Shown piece by piece: positions 25,368 to 33,611 of a stretch of DNA of 64,000 nt (position 1 is the first letter of the stretch; every line of letters starts with the position of its first letter). A program made the position numbers and the translations under genes. The notes under the pieces were generated by a model. It was not told the origin of the DNA, did not search any database, and saw nothing but the letters and a program-made list of their open reading frames with translations. The DNA comes from Clostridiales bacterium (GTDB taxonomy: Bacteria; Bacillota; Clostridia; Lachnospirales; Lachnospiraceae): assembly GCA_019424245.1 (NCBI GenBank), contig JAHYZV010000004.1:85053-149052 (forward strand). Direction: 5' to 3'.

Positions 25368-25661
25368 CTAATTCTGCGTATTATCCTTGTTTGCCATCTT
25401 GTCTTCTTTAATCAGACGGCGTATCTTGGTAAGTGTGTCTGGTGAAAGCTTGGATTCTGCATAATAAGGAGAAATGAAGCGTGATGCTTCTTTGCCTTCC
25501 TTCTCTTTGTTTCTTGCAAGCACCTTGCTTCTTACAATATTCAGTTCCCTAGGGGCATCTATCAGAAGGTGAATATTTCCCTCTGAACCTCCCGAATAAA
25601 CAACCCTTATATCCTCACCTATGTTGATAAATTCACCAGGCTTAATCGTAAGCTTTAACAT
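25368..25661 (-). CDS. csrA: Translational regulator CsrA with C-terminal extension
   Basis: RNA-binding regulator that represses translation, in Firmicutes chiefly of flagellin. The first 51 residues match the CsrA fold ('MLKLTIKPGEFINIGEDIRVV', 'IHLLIDAPRELNIVRSKV'), with the RNA-contacting 'APRELNIVR' in place. The protein is 97 residues long, however, about 40 more than normal. The extra tail is lysine-rich and charged ('NKEKEGKEASRF', 'TKIRRLIKEDKMANK'). AAGGAGG precedes the ATG. No fliW gene, its usual antagonist, is adjacent. Its leader contains one of the inverted repeats of the recombinase element, so its expression may depend on the orientation of that element. Confidence 0.88.
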   Translation of the reverse strand: MLKLTIKPGEFINIGEDIRVVYSGGSEGNIHLLIDAPRELNIVRSKVLARNKEKEGKEASRFISPYYAESKLSPDTLTKIRRLIKEDKMANKDNTQN

Positions 25662-25686
25662 ATAACCTCCTTGTTAACCTGTTATC

Positions 25687-25719
25687 TGCAACAATTTATC
25701 TTAAAATGTTGCATCCTTT
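25687..25719. repeat. Left inverted repeat of the recombinase element
   Basis: 33 bases that are perfectly inverted at 26537-26569. Within the repeat, TGCAACA and TGTTGCA flank an asymmetric 13-base core (ATTTATCTTAAAA), the layout of a tyrosine-recombinase crossover site. It lies 26 bases upstream of the csrA start codon and 23 bases before the recombinase start. Confidence 0.85.
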
Positions 25720-25741
25720 TGAATTAAATGGAGGATTTGAT

Positions 25742-26320
25742 ATGGGAACAGCACAACCAATACGTAACGATGAAGAATTAGAAGCATTTAGAAACTACTA
25801 TCTGGAGCAGAAAACGAACTATCGCAACTATGCCTTAATATGTCTTGGCGTTAATTCAGCATTAAGAATAAGTGATATACTGAAGCTGAAATGGAACGAT
25901 GTTTATGATTCCAGAAAAAAATGTTTCAAAAAACATATAATAGTGACAGAGAAAAAGACTGGAAAAGAAAACCGAATAGCTATTAACGCAAGTACAAGAA
26001 CCGGATTGCAGACATATCTTAACAGTCTGCACTATTTTGACGTAAATGAATATATATTTATGGGGCAGAAAGAACACACCCATCTATGCCGTTCACAGGC
26101 ATTCCGGATAATAAAGCAGGCAGCCTCTTCCCTTAATATGGAGAATGGAATAAGCTGTCACTCTATGAGAAAAACATTCGGATATTATGCATGGAAGTAT
26201 GGAACACCACCAGCAGTTCTTATGGATATATATAATCATTCATCATACGAAATAACTAAAAGATATCTTGGGATAAAGCAGGATGATAAAGATTCGGTAT
26301 TTTTAAGTGTGAATTTATAA
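25742..26320 (+). CDS. Single-domain tyrosine recombinase
   Basis: A 192-residue integrase of the XerC/D family. The catalytic residues can be read: Arg in 'SALRISDILKLKW', Lys in 'TEKKTGKENR', His-x-x-Arg in 'HSMRKTFGY', His in 'IYNHSSYEI' and the nucleophile in 'TKRYLGI'. It has almost no N-terminal core-binding domain, like the small recombinases that drive invertible promoters. GGAGG (25730-25734) precedes the ATG at 25742; the longer ORF from 25706 starts inside the inverted repeat and is rejected. The gene is enclosed by perfect 33-bp inverted repeats, so it probably acts on them and inverts its own gene. Confidence 0.88.
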   Translation: MGTAQPIRNDEELEAFRNYYLEQKTNYRNYALICLGVNSALRISDILKLKWNDVYDSRKKCFKKHIIVTEKKTGKENRIAINASTRTGLQTYLNSLHYFDVNEYIFMGQKEHTHLCRSQAFRIIKQAASSLNMENGISCHSMRKTFGYYAWKYGTPPAVLMDIYNHSSYEITKRYLGIKQDDKDSVFLSVNL

Positions 26321-26536
26321 GGTAAATTTATAACTTGAAAAAGTCGTGAAAGAATATAAAAATAATAAGAAAATAAAAATATAAGATAATAAAAAACAAG
26401 ATAATAAAAAAAGATAATAAAAATAAAATAATAACATTTTTAACCCAAACTATTTTTATAATTTTATTAGTAATTGCAGTTAAGTATTATTATTATATGA
26501 CGATATAGAATATGTAATTGAGTAGAACAAACATTC
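26321..26536. other. A-rich inner segment of the recombinase element
   Basis: 216 bases, extremely A-rich on the plus strand, without a gene. A weak rightward promoter-like pair is present (TTGCAG at 26474-26479, TATGAC at 26496-26501, 16-base spacer). In the present orientation it points away from csrA; after inversion it would point at csrA. The promoter call is weak. Confidence 0.35.
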
Positions 26537-26578
26537 AAAGGATGCAACATTTTAAGATAAATTGTTGCATCCTTTTTT
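26537..26578. repeat. Right inverted repeat of the recombinase element
   Basis: Bases 26537-26569 are the exact inverse of 25687-25719. The site is itself a palindrome with 13-bp arms (AAAGGATGCAACA and TGTTGCATCCTTT, 26537-26549 and 26563-26575) followed by T's, so it could also terminate plus-strand transcription leaving the element. Confidence 0.85.
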
Positions 26579-26630
26579 ATTAATTATATGAATTCTAAAA
26601 GATTTTATTCAATATGTTTATCCATTACAT

Positions 26631-26804
26631 CTACTGATATAACACATGATACAGCTTTAAGAACTTTTCATCTCTTTTTGCTATTGTTTCTTCATCCCTA
26701 CCATCAGAATAATCATAGAAACCTTTCTTGCTCTTAACACCATATTCTTTTGCATCGCAATGTTCCTTAAGAAGTTCTGGTCCTTTAGAAACATATGTCA
26801 CCAT
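26631..26804 (-). pseudogene. C-terminal remnant of a 3-hydroxyacyl-CoA dehydrogenase
   Basis: Minus-strand translation gives 57 codons ending in a stop ('MVTYVSKGPELLKEHC', then 'SKKGFYDYSDGRDEET', then 'KRDEKFLKLYHVLYQ'). The 'GVKSKKGFYDYS' segment is the typical C-terminal end of 3-hydroxyacyl/3-hydroxybutyryl-CoA dehydrogenases. The reading frame can be followed a few codons upstream into the hairpin at 26814-26856 and then the similarity stops, so the NAD-binding and catalytic parts are missing. There is no ribosome site. It lies between the recombinase element and the alcohol dehydrogenase gene, so the loss may have accompanied insertion or rearrangement there. Family assignment rests on a short motif. 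Confidence 0.6.
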
Positions 26805-26813
26805 GCACACATC

Positions 26814-26856
26814 AAAGGCGGACCGACACCTTAGACCTTAGTATCGCTCCGCCTTT
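26814..26856. terminator. Hairpin terminator after the alcohol dehydrogenase
   Basis: AAAGGCGGA (26814-26822) pairs perfectly with TCCGCCTTT (26848-26856), with partial inner pairing. It lies about 40 bases past the alcohol dehydrogenase stop codon on the minus strand, and the dehydrogenase remnant begins right beyond it. Confidence 0.65.
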
Positions 26857-26894
26857 AACAGCATTATATTATAACACTATACATCATTATATTT

Positions 26895-28106
26895 CTAGAA
26901 ATCAACTTCTGTATCATAGTAGCAGCACTTAAGAAGCTTCTCCATCTCTTCCTGGCTTGGCTGACGTGGGTTAGAGCCTGTACATGCATCCTTGATAGCA
27001 TTAGCTGCAACATCTGGAAGCTTAGCAAGGAATTCATCTTCTGGAACAATTCCCTGTTCTGCTGGAAGTCCACCCTCACCATAGTTCTTAATGCACTGTG
27101 GTATGTTAAGCTCGTCATTCATCTTACGAAGCATAGCGATTAAGTTATCAATCTTAGCTTCAGTTGTATCTCCACCTAAGCCTAAGAAATCAGCTATGTA
27201 TGCATAACGCTTAGCTGCTGTCTCGTCCTTAGAGTTAAACTTGATAACCTTAGGAAGATACATAGCATTAGCTGCACCATGGATAATATGTCCACCTTCA
27301 AATGCTGCACCTGTCTTATGTGCCATAGAGTGTACAATACCAAGTAATGCGTTAGAGAATGCCATACCTGCAAGACACTGTGCGTTGTGCATTGCATCTC
27401 TCTTCTCCATATCTTCGTTATATGAACCAACAAGATCATCCTTAATCATCTTCATAGCATGAAGAGCAAGTGCATCTGTATAATCACAGTTAGCTGTTGA
27501 TACATAAGCTTCAATAGCATGTGTCATAGCATCCATACCTGTATGTGCTACGAGCTTCTTAGGCATAGTCTCTGCAAGCTCCGGGTCAACAATAGCAACA
27601 TCAGGAGTAATCTCAAAGTCTGCTAAAGGATACTTAATACCTTTCTCATAATCTGTTATAACTGAGAATGCTGTAACCTCTGTAGCTGTACCTGATGTAG
27701 ATGAAACAGCACAGAAATGAGCTTTAGTACGAAGTTTTGGTAAACCGAATACCTTACACATATCTTCAAATGTTGTTTCTGGATATTCGTACTTAATCCA
27801 CATAGCCTTTGCTGCATCGATAGGAGAACCACCACCAATAGCTACTATCCAGTCTGGCTGATATTCTTCCATAACCTTAGCACCCTTCATAACTGTATCA
27901 ACTGAAGGATCTGATTCGATACCCTCGAATAACTTAACTTCCATTCCTGCTTCCTTAAGATAATCCTCAGCTCTCTGAAGGAATCCGAAACGCTTCATAG
28001 AACCACCACCAACACAGATGATAGCCTTCTTTCCTTTAAGAGTTTTAAGTGCTTCAAGAGCTCCCTTACCATGATATAAATCTCTTGGTAATGTAAAACG
28101 TACCAT
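26895..28106 (-). CDS. Iron-containing alcohol dehydrogenase
   Basis: A 403-residue group III alcohol dehydrogenase, which interconverts aldehydes and alcohols with NAD(P)H, probably in fermentation. The nucleotide-binding 'VGGGSMKRFG' and 'VAIGGGSPIDAAKAMW' (about residues 32 and 95) and the metal-binding region 'GMDAMTHAIEAYVS' with 'GIVHSMAHKTGAAFEGGHIIHG' (Asp and three His) are present. The frame is open to 28202, but AGGAGG lies 9 bases before the ATG at 28106 and the sequence there, 'MVRFTLPRDLYHGKG', is the family N-terminus. Whether the substrate is ethanol, butanol or another aldehyde cannot be read. Confidence 0.92.
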   Translation of the reverse strand: MVRFTLPRDLYHGKGALEALKTLKGKKAIICVGGGSMKRFGFLQRAEDYLKEAGMEVKLFEGIESDPSVDTVMKGAKVMEEYQPDWIVAIGGGSPIDAAKAMWIKYEYPETTFEDMCKVFGLPKLRTKAHFCAVSSTSGTATEVTAFSVITDYEKGIKYPLADFEITPDVAIVDPELAETMPKKLVAHTGMDAMTHAIEAYVSTANCDYTDALALHAMKMIKDDLVGSYNEDMEKRDAMHNAQCLAGMAFSNALLGIVHSMAHKTGAAFEGGHIIHGAANAMYLPKVIKFNSKDETAAKRYAYIADFLGLGGDTTEAKIDNLIAMLRKMNDELNIPQCIKNYGEGGLPAEQGIVPEDEFLAKLPDVAANAIKDACTGSNPRQPSQEEMEKLLKCCYYDTEVDF

Positions 28107-28541
28107 AATCCTGTACCTCCTAAAAATAGAATTAAATAATATGTGATTAATATGGATTAATGTAATAATCCACCGGTTGCACCCCACAATGCAATCATTC
28201 ATTTGTTTGATTAGATTGTTAATACTCTAACAATCTTTATATCAATAGTATATACCCCTTTTTTTGTTATTTCAAGTAATTATATGTTAATTTATTGTAT
28301 TTTATATGTATTTTATTTGTATTTATTACATATAGCTTTTCAGGCATAAGAATTATCTTACAAATAAAAGCTCCTAATATGCTAAAAGCCCTGATTCAGC
28401 CAGCAGCACAATGCGATATACACGATATTGCAGTACTGCTGGTCAAACCAGAGCCTTATTATTATCTATTTGATTGTTGTTTAATTGTTATCTGTTTTAT
28501 TATTTCATAAGATTAATCCAGATATAGATTTATCCAGATAT
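28107..28541. other. Intergenic region with a long hairpin
   Basis: 435 bases between transketolase and the alcohol dehydrogenase, both on the minus strand, so it holds the transketolase 3' end and the alcohol dehydrogenase leader. CCAGCAG (28400-28406) pairs with CTGCTGG (28436-28442), with inner pairing CAAT/ATTG. There is no T-run. The 200 bases nearest the alcohol dehydrogenase are AT-rich and probably hold its promoter. Confidence 0.45.
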
Positions 28542-30530
28542 TTATCCTATAACTTCCTTTACTGTCTTAACAACATTATCAACTGTGAAGCCAAAGTGCT
28601 CGAACAATGTAGCTGCTGGACCAGAAGCACCAAAGCCCTCCATAGCAATAACCTTGCCATCAAGTCCTACATACTTATACCAGCCAAAGTCTGAAAGTGC
28701 CTCAACTGCAACTCTCTTTCTTACAGCATTAGGAAGCACGCTTTCCTTATATTCTGCTGACTGCTTATCGAACAGCTCCATGCTTGGCATACTTACAACT
28801 CTTACATCTATGCCATCCTTCTTAAGTTCTTCCTTTGCATTTACTGCAAGACTTACTTCTGAACCGCTTGCAATTATAATAGCATCTGGAACTTCCTTCT
28901 GCGAATCTGCGATTATATAGCCACCCTTAAGTGCATCCTTAGATGAACCCTCCATCTGTGGGAGATTCTGTCTTGTAAGTACAAGTCCTGTTGGTCCACA
29001 CTCGTTCTCAACCGCATACATCCATGCTGCTGCTGTTTCTGTTCTGTCGCAAGGTCTGAATACTGTGAAGCCTGGAAGTGAACGGAATGCTGCAAGCTGC
29101 TCAATAGGTTCATGTGTTGGTCCATCCTCACCTACACCTATGCTGTCATGAGTGAATACATATGTTAATGGAAGCTGCATAAGTGCTGTAAGTCTTGCCA
29201 TTGGCTTAACATAATCACTAAACACAAAGAATGTCGCAACAAACGCTTTAAGTCCACCGTGAAGCATAAGTCCGTTTCCTATTGCTGCCATAGCCTGCTC
29301 TCTTACACCAAAGTGAAGATTGCTTCCTTCATAATTATCCTTAGAAAAATCTCCTGCATCCTTTAGGTTAGTCTTGTTAGATGGTGCGAGATCTGCTGAA
29401 CCACCTATAAGATTAGGCATAGCCTTCTTTATCATATTAAGGATAGTTCCACTTGTATTTCTTGTGGCTTCAGCTTTATCTCCCTTTGCCCAATATTCAT
29501 CAGAATTGAATAAATCAGACATATCATATCCATCAAAGTAGTTATCCCATAATTCTTTCATTTCAGGATATTTCTCTACATAAGAAGCGAAAAGTTCATT
29601 CCACTTATCCTCTGCCTTTGCCATATTAGCTGAAAGCTCTTTATAATGATCATATACTTCCTGTGGAACCTCGAAGTCACCCTTGCATGGCCATCCGATA
29701 TTTTCCTTAAGTGCTGCAACATTATCAACACCAAGTGGCTCACCATGTGCACTAGCCTTACCCTGCTTAGCAGGACAGCCGTATCCGATAAGAGTATTAA
29801 CTTTAATAAGTGATGGTCTTGTCTTATCAGCCTTAGCTTCTTCTATAGCCTTTCCTATTGCACAAAGATCGTTGCCATCCTCTACTTCTATTGTCTGGAA
29901 ACCAAATGCCTTGAATCTTGTCACAACATCCTCAGTGAATGCTATATCTGTGCTTCCTTCAATAGATATATTGTTAGAATCGTAAAATACAATCAGCTTT
30001 GAAAGTCCTAATGTTCCTGCGAGTGAGAAGCATTCAGATGAAATACCTTCCATCATGCAGCCATCTCCTCCTAAAACATATGTATAGTGGTCAACTACAG
30101 GATATCCTTCCTTGTTGAATACCGATGCAAGATGTGCTTCTGCCATAGCCATACCTACTGCCATAGCCATGCCCTGTCCAAGTGGACCTGTTGTAGCCTC
30201 AACACCTACTGTATGTCCATACTCTGGATGTCCTGGTGTTAAAGAACCAAACTGTCTGAAGTTCTTAACCTCATCAAGTGAGAGATTACCTATTCCAAAA
30301 AGGTGGAATAATGAGTAAAGTAACATAGAACCATGTCCACCTGAAAGAACGAATCTGTCCCTGTTGATCCATTCAGGATTCTGTGGATTATAGTTCATAT
30401 GCTTTGAGAATAACTCATAAGCTATAGGTGCTGTTCCAAGTGGCAGACCAGGATGTCCTGAATTAGCCTTCTGGATAGCATCAGCGGATAACACCCTGAT
30501 CGCGTTTACTGACATTTCTTCAATATTCAT
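28542..30530 (-). CDS. tkt: Transketolase
   Basis: Thiamine-diphosphate enzyme of the non-oxidative pentose phosphate pathway, moving two-carbon ketol units between sugar phosphates. The full 662-residue form has the three expected domains: the TPP domain ('SGHGSMLLYSLFHLFG', 'LGGDGCMMEGISSE', about residue 155), the pyrimidine domain ('DSIGVGEDGPTHEPIEQLA', about 465) and the C-terminal domain ('IASGSEVSLAV', 'GASGPAATLFEHFGFT'). GGAGG lies 7 bases before the ATG. It appears to be transcribed alone. The TPR-AAA protein gene ends 54 bases upstream. Confidence 0.97.
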   Translation of the reverse strand: MNIEEMSVNAIRVLSADAIQKANSGHPGLPLGTAPIAYELFSKHMNYNPQNPEWINRDRFVLSGGHGSMLLYSLFHLFGIGNLSLDEVKNFRQFGSLTPGHPEYGHTVGVEATTGPLGQGMAMAVGMAMAEAHLASVFNKEGYPVVDHYTYVLGGDGCMMEGISSECFSLAGTLGLSKLIVFYDSNNISIEGSTDIAFTEDVVTRFKAFGFQTIEVEDGNDLCAIGKAIEEAKADKTRPSLIKVNTLIGYGCPAKQGKASAHGEPLGVDNVAALKENIGWPCKGDFEVPQEVYDHYKELSANMAKAEDKWNELFASYVEKYPEMKELWDNYFDGYDMSDLFNSDEYWAKGDKAEATRNTSGTILNMIKKAMPNLIGGSADLAPSNKTNLKDAGDFSKDNYEGSNLHFGVREQAMAAIGNGLMLHGGLKAFVATFFVFSDYVKPMARLTALMQLPLTYVFTHDSIGVGEDGPTHEPIEQLAAFRSLPGFTVFRPCDRTETAAAWMYAVENECGPTGLVLTRQNLPQMEGSSKDALKGGYIIADSQKEVPDAIIIASGSEVSLAVNAKEELKKDGIDVRVVSMPSMELFDKQSAEYKESVLPNAVRKRVAVEALSDFGWYKYVGLDGKVIAMEGFGASGPAATLFEHFGFTVDNVVKTVKEVIG

Positions 30531-30583
30531 ATTAATCCTCCATTTCTATGATGTATTTCCACATCTTATGTTTACTCTTTTTT

Positions 30584-33448
30584 TCAATCCTTAAAGTCTG
30601 CCTCTGTAAGGAATATCACATCACCAGTATCACTGCGCTTCTTCTTAAGACCACCAAAGAACTTTCTTGATGCTCTCCTTTCAGAGTTTGCGATTGCTTT
30701 ATTAACAACTTCTTTAATATCATCAAGCTTGATATTATCATTTATGTTATGAAGCTTATCTATCTTAAGATAAAGCTCAAGAAGTGCATCATCACCTACT
30801 TCATACTGTCTCTTTCTTGCAAATCTTTTAGCCATTTCCACAAGCTCATTAACATTATACTGCTTAAGAGTTATCTTATGGTTAAATGTTTTAGTAAGCT
30901 CTGGGTTAAAGTTAAGAAGCACATTCATTTCTGCATCTGAATCTTCAAATATAACTATCATTCTGTCTGTCTCTTCATGCATACATGAAACTATCTCATT
31001 TATCCTCTTAGGCTGGATAGTTCCTGCTCCTTCTACGATAAGTGCTGTTCCCTTAAGCTTACCCATCGCCTTTACTATACCTCTCTGGTTGATACTTTCG
31101 CCAGATGTTTTGGCTATCTTCTTAGGCTTGTCAGGGTATACATAATTAATCGCCCTTACTATTGTTCTTGCAAGATCTGTCTTGTCAGAGCTTGAGTTAC
31201 CAGATATAAGAATATTACCGCATGCTGATGTTTTCATATTCATCTCTTTATCAAGTGACTCAAACAGCTCGACGAGCTGTGCCTCAAGTCCCGGCATTTC
31301 TCTGTACTTTCTGAATATCTTGGCTAATTCTCCAGAAAGCTTCTTCTCTGACTGTTCTTCATCCATATCATCCATCTGCTTACCTTCCCTGCTGTCGCTA
31401 TCAGAATAAACAGATGCTGTTTCTGAATATGATGCTGCTGTTTCATTTACCTGCACTGCTATGCTATCAGCTGCATATGAAGCTTCATCTACCTTATCCT
31501 GTTTCTGTTCGTATTCCTTAAGCATTTCGTCAGTTACAGGACTTATCTTTGCTGTATCAAGTGAAAGCTCTTCATTTAAATCATCTTTGTTATCTTTCTC
31601 CACCAGACTGTCAAAGTTCACTACCTTAGAGTTATTCTGTGGTGTCTGTGCAGCCATATCAGATGTATTGATAGCCTCCTTAGCAGCCTCTTGTTCTGCA
31701 TTCTTAAGTTCTTTTACAGTATTCTGTTCAAGGATAAATGCTGCTTTGCCTGTTCTCATGGCAAGGTCACGTCTGGCCGAATCAAGTGCAACCTCTGCCT
31801 CTGCAAGTCTTTTCGCCTCTGCTTCATCGAATTCTGTGCCTTTGTTTAAAGCCTCTTCCTTCTTCCTTGCGATTATACGTTCATAAGCCTTGCTCTTCTC
31901 ATCCTTTTCATCTAGCATACGTTCAAGCTCTGCCTTAGAGAACTCCTTCGTATCCTGCTTTCCATACTTTTCTTCCCTTACAGATTCTATCCAGTCTGTG
32001 ATACTTAGCTGGCCTTCTATCTGCTCATCCTCTGTCTGGTCATCATTATATGGCTGCTCACTGTCTGTATCTGCTGATGCAGTCTTTGCTAAGGTATTAT
32101 CAACATTCTCGTTATTTCTACTATCCTTTCTTTCAAAAGGTGGTCTGAATGTTTCTTCCTGCTCATCTTCAAAAAGATTCTTTACATTCTTTGCAAGCTC
32201 TTCCTGAATATTATGTGTATCGTATATACTGTAATTAGGAACTGAAACTTCTATATTCATGGCATCAGCCTGTTCATCTATACGCTTCTGAGCTACACGT
32301 CTGGCTTCTTCTTCATCTTCCCTGCTTATTTTCTCACAGCTGTTTTCTATCTTTTTCTTAGCATTTTCGATAAGCTCTTTAAGCGATAACGAAGCTTTAC
32401 TTACATTCTCTGAGAAGCTGTTATCCGAACTATCTGACAGACTGTCTGACAAACTATCCGGCAGACCGCCAGCTGGATTATCCTCTGCGGCTTTCTGCTT
32501 TTCTTTATTCTCAGCTATTGCAGCTGCTGCTTCTTTATTCGCTTCGTTCTGTCTTTCAATAGCTTTTACAATCGATTCCTTTAATGCACTGTTCTGGTTA
32601 TTCTGCACAAGGTCTATTGACAGTTCATCACTATCTTCTGAGCTGTCATTATCATGTTCTGAAGCTATATTCTCTTTGGCTTCGGATGCAGGCTGCTCTT
32701 TTACACTGTCAGGCTCAGTTTTCTTAAGCTCATCTGCTTCAAGCACATCTCCAACCTCATCCTTTTTAAGCCGTGCAAGTTCCTTCTGTTCCATGAACAT
32801 TCTTTCCTTGTTAGCCTCTTCGTCAGACTTTCTTGCATTGATCTCTCCAAGTATCCTTCTTTGTGTATTAGAAAGATTAACTCCAAGCTTTTCCTTAAGT
32901 CTGACTGCATTCTCAACATATACGCCATCCTGGAACCATAAAACAAGGTTATCGCATGTCTTAATACAGTCTTCCCTGCGTCCTGTTTTATAATATAGGT
33001 TAGCAAGCTCATACATATACTTCTCGTCTATCTCTGATTCCTTATAATCTTCCAGTATCTTTACAAGCTCAGTATCTGGTGCTCCCTGTGCCCTTCTTAA
33101 ATCATAATATAAAATATATCTGTTAACATCATGTGCTGATATCTTAGCATATTCTTTATATAATTCTTCTGCATTTTCAAAATCATTTACCTTTATGAAA
33201 AACTCTGTAAGCTTGTATATAAGCTTTCTTCCACCAAGGTTACGGTTGTAAGCAAGTATAGCCATATCCCTTGCTTCCTCGTAATCTCCAGCTGCCTCCT
33301 GCACATTGATAACTGTTGCTAGAGTAGACCAGTCTTTGACCTTATTCCAGTTCATTTCTTTAGCTATCTGTGCAGCCTGCTTATACTCTTTCTTAGCGGC
33401 AAGCTTCTTAATCTGTTCCAACTTTATATTAAACTCGTATTTATCCAC
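30584..33448 (-). CDS. TPR protein with a degenerate AAA-type ATPase domain
   Basis: A 954-residue cytosolic protein of unknown function. Residues about 1-190 are helical TPR-like repeats ('KKEYKQAAQIAKEMN', 'NDFENAEELYKEYAK', 'YYKTGRREDCIKTCD'). The middle (about 210-690) is an acidic, lysine/glutamate-rich, largely disordered or coiled-coil stretch. The last 230 residues look like an AAA+ domain of the CbbX/SpoVK type, but Walker A reads 'GNSSSDKT' (Asp where Gly is expected) and the Walker B position reads 'ALIVEGAG' (no Asp), so ATP hydrolysis is doubtful. Start: GGAGG lies 8 bases before a GTG at 33448, whereas the longer ORF to 33514 lacks a ribosome site. It follows the condensin-like genes on the same strand and may belong with them. 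Confidence 0.7.
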   Translation of the reverse strand: MDKYEFNIKLEQIKKLAAKKEYKQAAQIAKEMNWNKVKDWSTLATVINVQEAAGDYEEARDMAILAYNRNLGGRKLIYKLTEFFIKVNDFENAEELYKEYAKISAHDVNRYILYYDLRRAQGAPDTELVKILEDYKESEIDEKYMYELANLYYKTGRREDCIKTCDNLVLWFQDGVYVENAVRLKEKLGVNLSNTQRRILGEINARKSDEEANKERMFMEQKELARLKKDEVGDVLEADELKKTEPDSVKEQPASEAKENIASEHDNDSSEDSDELSIDLVQNNQNSALKESIVKAIERQNEANKEAAAAIAENKEKQKAAEDNPAGGLPDSLSDSLSDSSDNSFSENVSKASLSLKELIENAKKKIENSCEKISREDEEEARRVAQKRIDEQADAMNIEVSVPNYSIYDTHNIQEELAKNVKNLFEDEQEETFRPPFERKDSRNNENVDNTLAKTASADTDSEQPYNDDQTEDEQIEGQLSITDWIESVREEKYGKQDTKEFSKAELERMLDEKDEKSKAYERIIARKKEEALNKGTEFDEAEAKRLAEAEVALDSARRDLAMRTGKAAFILEQNTVKELKNAEQEAAKEAINTSDMAAQTPQNNSKVVNFDSLVEKDNKDDLNEELSLDTAKISPVTDEMLKEYEQKQDKVDEASYAADSIAVQVNETAASYSETASVYSDSDSREGKQMDDMDEEQSEKKLSGELAKIFRKYREMPGLEAQLVELFESLDKEMNMKTSACGNILISGNSSSDKTDLARTIVRAINYVYPDKPKKIAKTSGESINQRGIVKAMGKLKGTALIVEGAGTIQPKRINEIVSCMHEETDRMIVIFEDSDAEMNVLLNFNPELTKTFNHKITLKQYNVNELVEMAKRFARKRQYEVGDDALLELYLKIDKLHNINDNIKLDDIKEVVNKAIANSERRASRKFFGGLKKKRSDTGDVIFLTEADFKD

Positions 33449-33611
33449 GTTAAAGACCTCCAATGTGTCAATAAATTGACCCTCATATCTAAACACTCCA
33501 TATAATTTTATCACAGCAGAGTATTGTTGTAAACCGCCAGTTAATGTAAAAAAAAGGCTTAAATCCGGCTCGAATCCGGCTTGAAAAGCAAGCTGTTATA
33601 ACACATACAGA

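Noticed and set aside
28400..28442. Redox-regulator (Rex) operator
   Set aside because: The hairpin lacks the TTGTGAA-like half-sites expected of Rex; the resemblance is only to an inverted repeat.
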